The translations under genes were made by a program, and so were the position numbers. From Parvibaculum sp. (GTDB lineage Bacteria > Pseudomonadota > Alphaproteobacteria > Parvibaculales > Parvibaculaceae), in NCBI GenBank assembly GCA_031291615.1, contig JARLIS010000031.1, positions 1 through 64,000 of the forward strand: DNA of 64,000 nucleotides, written 5' to 3'. Below are positions 60,407 to 64,000 of this stretch, piece by piece. The notes beneath the pieces are model-generated. The model was not told where the DNA came from and did not search any database. It worked only from the letters and a program-made list of their open reading frames with translations. How positions within the stretch are numbered: position 1 is the first letter of the stretch; each line of letters opens with the position of its first letter.

Positions 60407-61359
60407 ATCGGCGGAAGAATCGCATTCATCGCTGCGGCTTCCGATACGCGGCCGCGTTTTGCAAGGAGCTCGGACACGACCGAGTATCTCGACAGATCGG
60501 GGTTCATGGCGATGGCGAGATTGACGAGCGAACTGCCTTCGTCGGGATGGGTCGCCATGACGCCATTGCCGAGCATGGCCATGTAGACTGGACCGAACCT
60601 GTCCTTGTATTTGCGATAGAGGTTGAGCGCGGCCTTGGGCCGCCGTGCGGCGAGCCTGAGCGCGATCGTCACGATGCGAAGGTCGGTATCTTCTCTCCGT
60701 TCACGGATGAAGCGCCGGATGGCCGCGTCGTCGCCCGCCCTGCAAAGGTTCACGAGGTCGAGGAACCCGTCCTTCTTGGCAAATACGGTGATGGCCTCGT
60801 GTCCGGTAAAGGGAACGGCGAACATGTGGATGCTGTCGAGGCCCATGCGCGCATAGGCGTCGAACTGGGGCCGGCCCGAATGGCCGAAGTCGCAGAGAAT
60901 GTAGATCTGGCCCGAGAGTTCTTCCGGCTTCGGCTCCATGCCCTTGTGGAGCGCTGGGTTGTAATAGGGAATGACCGGCCGTGTGTCGTTCGGCAGCGAC
61001 CGGCGGTCGAGCGTGTATTGCGGGACCGTCGCGACGACGTGGGAAGCGCCGAAAAGGCCGCTATGCTTGATCGCGGCATAGCCGCCCATGCTGTGGCCCG
61101 CCAGCACGATGCGGCCCTTGTAGCGTTCGAGGAGGGGCCGGTTGGCGGCGACGAAGGCGTCGATGTCGGCTCTTGGATACCAGTTCGCCGTGCGCGCCGA
61201 AATTCCGATCGCGGTGATCTCGTTGCGCTCGATCATGGGTTTGCCCCAGTAGCGCTTGCCGTCGGCGAGAAACGCCAGCTCGCCGAAAGTCACGAGGAGA
61301 TAATCCGACCGGCCGTCGTTGAAGAAGAACTCCATATCCTTGCCGGCGTGGATCAGCAT
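60403..61359 (-). CDS. Alpha/beta-hydrolase-fold protein with helical C-terminal extension
   Basis: 318 residues. The N-terminal 200 form a hydrolase domain with the nucleophile elbow GHSMGGYAAIKH near residue 92, an acidic strand end in YILCDFGHSGRPQFD, and a histidine in VPFTGHEAITVFA. The last 110 residues are helical and look repeat-like (VTIALRLAARRPKAALNLYR, SSLVNLAIAMNPDLSRYSVV), as in TPR-type extensions. It sits in the glycan locus and might remove or transfer acyl groups from the glycan or export machinery; this is inference. Confidence 0.75.
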   Translation of the reverse strand: MLIHAGKDMEFFFNDGRSDYLLVTFGELAFLADGKRYWGKPMIERNEITAIGISARTANWYPRADIDAFVAANRPLLERYKGRIVLAGHSMGGYAAIKHSGLFGASHVVATVPQYTLDRRSLPNDTRPVIPYYNPALHKGMEPKPEELSGQIYILCDFGHSGRPQFDAYARMGLDSIHMFAVPFTGHEAITVFAKKDGFLDLVNLCRAGDDAAIRRFIRERREDTDLRIVTIALRLAARRPKAALNLYRKYKDRFGPVYMAMLGNGVMATHPDEGSSLVNLAIAMNPDLSRYSVVSELLAKRGRVSEAAAMNAILPPI

Positions 61360-61464
61360 GTACTTGTCGTCCTGAAGCTCGGGTAACGTTCGGGTGGCGT
61401 GCCCGCATTCGGTCAGATTAAGGGGAAACGGCCCGTCGTTCCACCGCTGCGCCCGATTTTCGGT

Positions 61465-62424
61465 TCAGGACGGAGGAAGCGCCGGTGCGCCGAGGCGGAC
61501 GTTTTCGATGAAGTCGATCAGGCGGGCGCGCATGGCGGCGGCGTTGAAACGCGCTGCGGTCGCTCTGCCTTCGGCAATCATCGCCGCGATCAGCGCGTCG
61601 CCGGTCTCTATGCCACGGGTCGCCCTGTAGAGGTCGTCCACAACCTCTTCGATTTCATCGTTGAAGTGCCAGAAGCCGTTGCGCGGCGTCGCATATTCGA
61701 GGCCGCCATAGCCGTGATAGCCGACGACGGCGCAGCCCGACGACATGGCTTCGAGCGCCATCAGGGGACAGGATTCGAACTGGCCGGTGGCGAGGTAGAC
61801 ATGCGATTGCCCCATGATCTCGGCGGCCCTGGCTTCGGACACGCCGTCGATGGCGACCCAGGGAATGGCGCGCATTTCAGGGAATTTGGCGACGAAAACC
61901 TTGCGGACCAGATCGGCATGCCAGCGCAGCTTTCGCGGAGCATAGGCAATCTGGAGAATCTTGCGGCGCGGCCGGAATATCGCCGGATCGATGGCGATCG
62001 GCATGACCGCTATGTCGTCGTAGTGGAATGTGCGGGCGAGAAACTGCTTGGAAATTTCGCTGACGCAGAGAATGCGGGAAAAGCCGAGTTCGCGCGGCGT
62101 CTGGCGCGGAACAACGCCGGTGCTGAAGAGGTTGTAGGGGTTCTGGCAAAAGAGCAGCTTCGTCGCGGCAGGCTGCTGTTTCAGGATTTCCACGAAAGGC
62201 GGGTTCAGCGCCTCGGGGAAAATCAGAATGTCGTCGGGGGTGATCTTCACGCCGCGGTCGGAGATGACGGTGGCGGAGGTCTCCAGCCAGACCGGCGCGC
62301 CGTCGGGCTGCCAGACGGCGGCGTCATAACCGCTTTCCTTCAGCAGCTCGGCGCAGCGATAGGCGATCTTGATGCCGCCGGTGATTTCCTGCCGAGAAAA
62401 GAGATTGAGATAGATCACCCGCAT
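61465..62424 (-). CDS. GT4-family glycosyltransferase (GT-B fold)
   Basis: 319 residues. The N-terminus MRVIYLNLFSRQEITGGIKI carries the acceptor glycine loop. Middle parts are LFCQNPYNLFSTG and ILCVSEISKQFLARTF, the latter typical of GT4. The donor domain ends with GQSHVYLATGQFESCPLMAL, then EAMSSGCAVVGYHGYGGLEY, where the two glutamates of the E-x7-E-like motif are recognisable. It is encoded upstream of the hydrolase gene, about 105 bases away on the same strand. The sugar donor is unknown. Confidence 0.82.
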   Translation of the reverse strand: MRVIYLNLFSRQEITGGIKIAYRCAELLKESGYDAAVWQPDGAPVWLETSATVISDRGVKITPDDILIFPEALNPPFVEILKQQPAATKLLFCQNPYNLFSTGVVPRQTPRELGFSRILCVSEISKQFLARTFHYDDIAVMPIAIDPAIFRPRRKILQIAYAPRKLRWHADLVRKVFVAKFPEMRAIPWVAIDGVSEARAAEIMGQSHVYLATGQFESCPLMALEAMSSGCAVVGYHGYGGLEYATPRNGFWHFNDEIEEVVDDLYRATRGIETGDALIAAMIAEGRATAARFNAAAMRARLIDFIENVRLGAPALPPS

Positions 62425-62478
62425 GGGATGGCGCGCTTTCCGCTATTCGTGCGCCCGTGCCGGCCGGGCTTTCCCGGC

Positions 62479-62700
62479 CTAGCGAAGCCGCGGCTGCGGC
62501 TCGACGCCGTAATAGCTTCGGAGATGCACAAGCATGATGATCGTGACGAACACGCAGAGGAATATCAACGGCGTCGGCGTGATGAAACGGACGCGGCCGA
62601 ATTCTCTCGGCCTGCGTTCCAGCCAGGCAAAGAACCCGATTCCGACGATGCTCGCCGCGAGAATGGCCAGCGTCGCCCACAGAGGCAGGATGTCTTCCAT
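62479..62700 (-). CDS. Small two-helix membrane protein
   Basis: A 73-residue hydrophobic protein: MEDILPLWATLAILAASIVG as the first helix, a basic loop (WLERRPREFGRVRFI), then PLIFLCVFVTIIMLVHLRSY as the second helix and a short polar tail. I do not recognise a named family. The upstream GTG at 62712 is an alternative start. It lies 55 bases before the GT4 gene on the same strand and could be cotranscribed with the glycan genes. Confidence 0.6.
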   Translation of the reverse strand: MEDILPLWATLAILAASIVGIGFFAWLERRPREFGRVRFITPTPLIFLCVFVTIIMLVHLRSYYGVEPQPRLR

Positions 62701-63421
62701 CGTTCGGAACACTTCTCAAAGCGAAGGGGTCAGATGATGGGCGGAGACTAGCGCCTCCTCGCCGGTCCGCAAGAGGGCGGCGGCAGGTTATTTCGTCCTT
62801 TCGGGAGGGGCGCTTATTACATCAGTATACTGACTGGAAATGGGCGTTTTAGTTCTTCGCTGGGCGGACAATGCGATTCGCCCTGACCTTCGAGCCTTCA
62901 GAGGGGCGTTCTGGGGGTGCGCCGAGGGGAGGTCGGCAAATAAAAATTTGCATGCCGGCCCACGCAAGTCTCCCGATAATTATCGTTCATAATATTTATC
63001 TCTACTATTTCACTGTACTACTCATGCGGTCATGACAGGTGTGGCCGGCGATCCGAAATCCGCCTCGTCGATCTCGTCGGATGGAGTCTACGGGTTGCTG
63101 TAAAAGCCCTATAGAAATTGATGAAATCTGTATTTATCTCAACTTGATTAGAGCCTTTTATGTAGGTCTTTCGGATAGTTGTGGCGGATGTTTGGCGAAA
63201 CCGAGGCGAGGCTCCGGACTCGTTAACCCTATTGATTCTCTCGACATTGCGCCGGTCCCGAAAGGCGACAAGTCCATGAAATCGCGTGTTTTTTAGTCCG
63301 CTGTGGCGCGGAAACCCATTGCGTGGACCGGGTTGGTTAATTCAGACTACGGAAGAGTGACCATGGCTGCCGACAAGGGCGGGCCGTGTCTTGCGCTATC
63401 GATGCCTTAGGGGGGCCAATC
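62701..63421. other. Long AT-richer leader/intergenic region before the secreted repeat protein
   Basis: About 720 bases with visibly lower GC than the neighbouring genes and no convincing gene. Contents I can point to are the inverted repeat GCAAAT-AAAA-ATTTGC (62936-62951), the perfect 12-base palindrome CGATAATTATCG (62974-62985), and AT-rich stretches at 62985-63015 and 63100-63175 suited to promoters. A short ORF at 63039-63296 looks non-coding. The region probably carries the regulated promoter and 5' leader of the following gene. Confidence 0.6.
62974..62985. promoter_or_regulatory. Perfect 12-base palindrome CGATAATTATCG
   Basis: It is embedded in an AT-rich stretch continuing TTCATAATATTTATC, and resembles Fur-type GATAAT/ATTATC half-sites. 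It lies about 440 bases before the secreted repeat protein and 275 bases before the start of the small membrane protein gene on the other side. No regulator can be assigned. Confidence 0.35.
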
Positions 63422-64000
63422 ATGGAAGCCAAAACCAATATCCGCCGTCTTCTTGCGGGGTCCTCTTTCGTTGCACTCCTGGCGGCCTCAAACCCGGCCA
63501 ACGCAGCCGGGTACGTCTATGGCGGCTTTAACCCTGGGCCGATCACGGTCAACACGAATTACGACTTCGTGGAAGTGACGGGGATCATCGATGGCGACCT
63601 GACGCTCAACTCGATCATTAACAATACGCTGGGCGATGCGGGCTTCGAGCTCAACGGCGGCTCGATCTACGGCAACGTCACCAATACGAACAAGATTACA
63701 GTGAGTTCGGCGACGACCACGCCCGCCGTCGGCATGCTGGCCCACCCCAACGGTTTCGATTTCATCACCGGCGACCTGTCGAATTCGGGTCACATGACGA
63801 TCACCGGCAAGGAAGCGGCTGCCGGCATTCTCGTCTATGGCACCGGCGTTTCGATCGGCGGCGACATTTCGAATTCCGGCGGCGGCAACGGCTTCGGTAT
63901 GAAGGTCAAGGCGAGCCATTCCGCGCAGTCGGGCACGGCGGTCGCGGCCGGCATTTTCGTCGATGTGCCGACGGTCTATGGCGACGTCACCAATTCGGGC
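63422..64000 (+). CDS. Probable autotransporter/adhesin, N-terminal part (cut by window edge)
   Basis: 193 codons are present with no stop. The signal peptide is NIRRLLAGSSFVALLAASNP followed by ANA as cleavage site. The passenger has repeated units with the core GD(V/I/L)(S/T)NSG: YGNVTNTNKI, TGDLSNSGHM, GGDISNSGGG and YGDVTNSG, each about 25-50 residues apart, typical of a right-handed beta-helix passenger. AGGGGGG stands six bases before the ATG. A C-terminal beta-barrel is expected beyond the window but cannot be seen. Confidence 0.78.
   Translation, partial: MEAKTNIRRLLAGSSFVALLAASNPANAAGYVYGGFNPGPITVNTNYDFVEVTGIIDGDLTLNSIINNTLGDAGFELNGGSIYGNVTNTNKITVSSATTTPAVGMLAHPNGFDFITGDLSNSGHMTITGKEAAAGILVYGTGVSIGGDISNSGGGNGFGMKVKASHSAQSGTAVAAGIFVDVPTVYGDVTNSG

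Noticed and set aside
63039..63296. 85-codon ORF in the leader of the secreted repeat protein
   Set aside because: No ribosome-binding site, no recognisable pattern, and composition like the surrounding non-coding DNA.
1..64000. CRISPR arrays, tRNA or rRNA genes, insertion sequences
   Set aside because: No regularly spaced direct repeats, tRNA-like cloverleaf sequences, rRNA core sequences or transposase motifs were seen on either strand.

Overview
This is a GC-rich, gene-dense bacterial chromosome segment. Its gene families (ECF sigma factor/ChrR pair, Cox11-type CtaG, rhizobial-type monocarboxylate permease with a DUF3311 partner, OprB porin, Tat-exported GMC dehydrogenase subunit, many acyl-CoA-metabolism genes) suggest an alphaproteobacterium, probably of the order Hyphomicrobiales; a Parvibaculum-like lineage is a guess. 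I found no rRNA, tRNA, CRISPR array, insertion sequence or prophage. Both edges cut through genes: kdpB on the left and a large secreted repeat protein on the right.

Layout. 0-2.6 kb: high-affinity potassium ATPase operon kdp (27-codon ORF, kdpF, kdpA, kdpB) on the minus strand. 2.8-8.7 kb: L-lactate dehydrogenase, a lipoprotein, a small acetyltransferase, a winged-helix regulator, a short-chain dehydrogenase and the methionine-salvage genes mtnB-mtnD-mtnC. 8.7-16.8 kb: monocarboxylate permease and partner, RND efflux pump with adaptor, carbohydrate porin, glycine-zipper lipoprotein. 17-21.6 kb: peptidoglycan transglycosylase, a two-gene GMC dehydrogenase, an aldehyde dehydrogenase. 21.7-29.8 kb: MFS permease, overlapping ppk2-mgtC/DUF4010-rlmJ genes, and a sigma/anti-sigma pair facing a FAD oxidoreductase-DUF1365 operon. 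30-36.8 kb: GGDEF/EAL protein, paired acyl-CoA dehydrogenases, SemiSWEET, zinc alcohol dehydrogenase, glutathione transferase. 36.9-48.4 kb: envelope and membrane functions (SPFH/NfeD pair, serine hydrolase, surface lipoprotein, holin-like and YqjD-like proteins, cardiolipin synthase, TonB receptor, CtaG, RcnB-like protein, rhomboid protease, aldose epimerase). 48.5-62.7 kb: a glycan locus with five glycosyltransferases, an ATP-grasp enzyme, a sulfotransferase, two large membrane proteins, a flippase-like protein, a heparinase-like protein and a hydrolase. 62.7-64 kb: a long AT-richer leader followed by the start of a probable autotransporter.

The strongest regulatory reading is at 27.3-27.6 kb. 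Two outward-facing TGATCC-N18-TA elements lie between the sigma factor operon and the FAD oxidoreductase-DUF1365 operon, the arrangement expected for an ECF11 (RpoE/ChrR) singlet-oxygen-type circuit. The anti-sigma factor has lost both cysteines of its zinc site while keeping its cupin metal ligands. The best candidate for an undescribed system is the glycan locus. Four minus-strand genes there overlap end to end: a polyprenyl-phosphate glycosyltransferase, a heparinase-like toroid, an LPG-synthase-TM flippase-like protein and a large membrane protein. They sit beside a duplicated glycosyltransferase pair that brackets a GT4 enzyme and a TupA-like ATP-grasp protein. A sulfotransferase and an alpha/beta hydrolase with a helical C-terminal extension are also present. 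I infer assembly and decoration of a surface polysaccharide; the product cannot be read from sequence alone.
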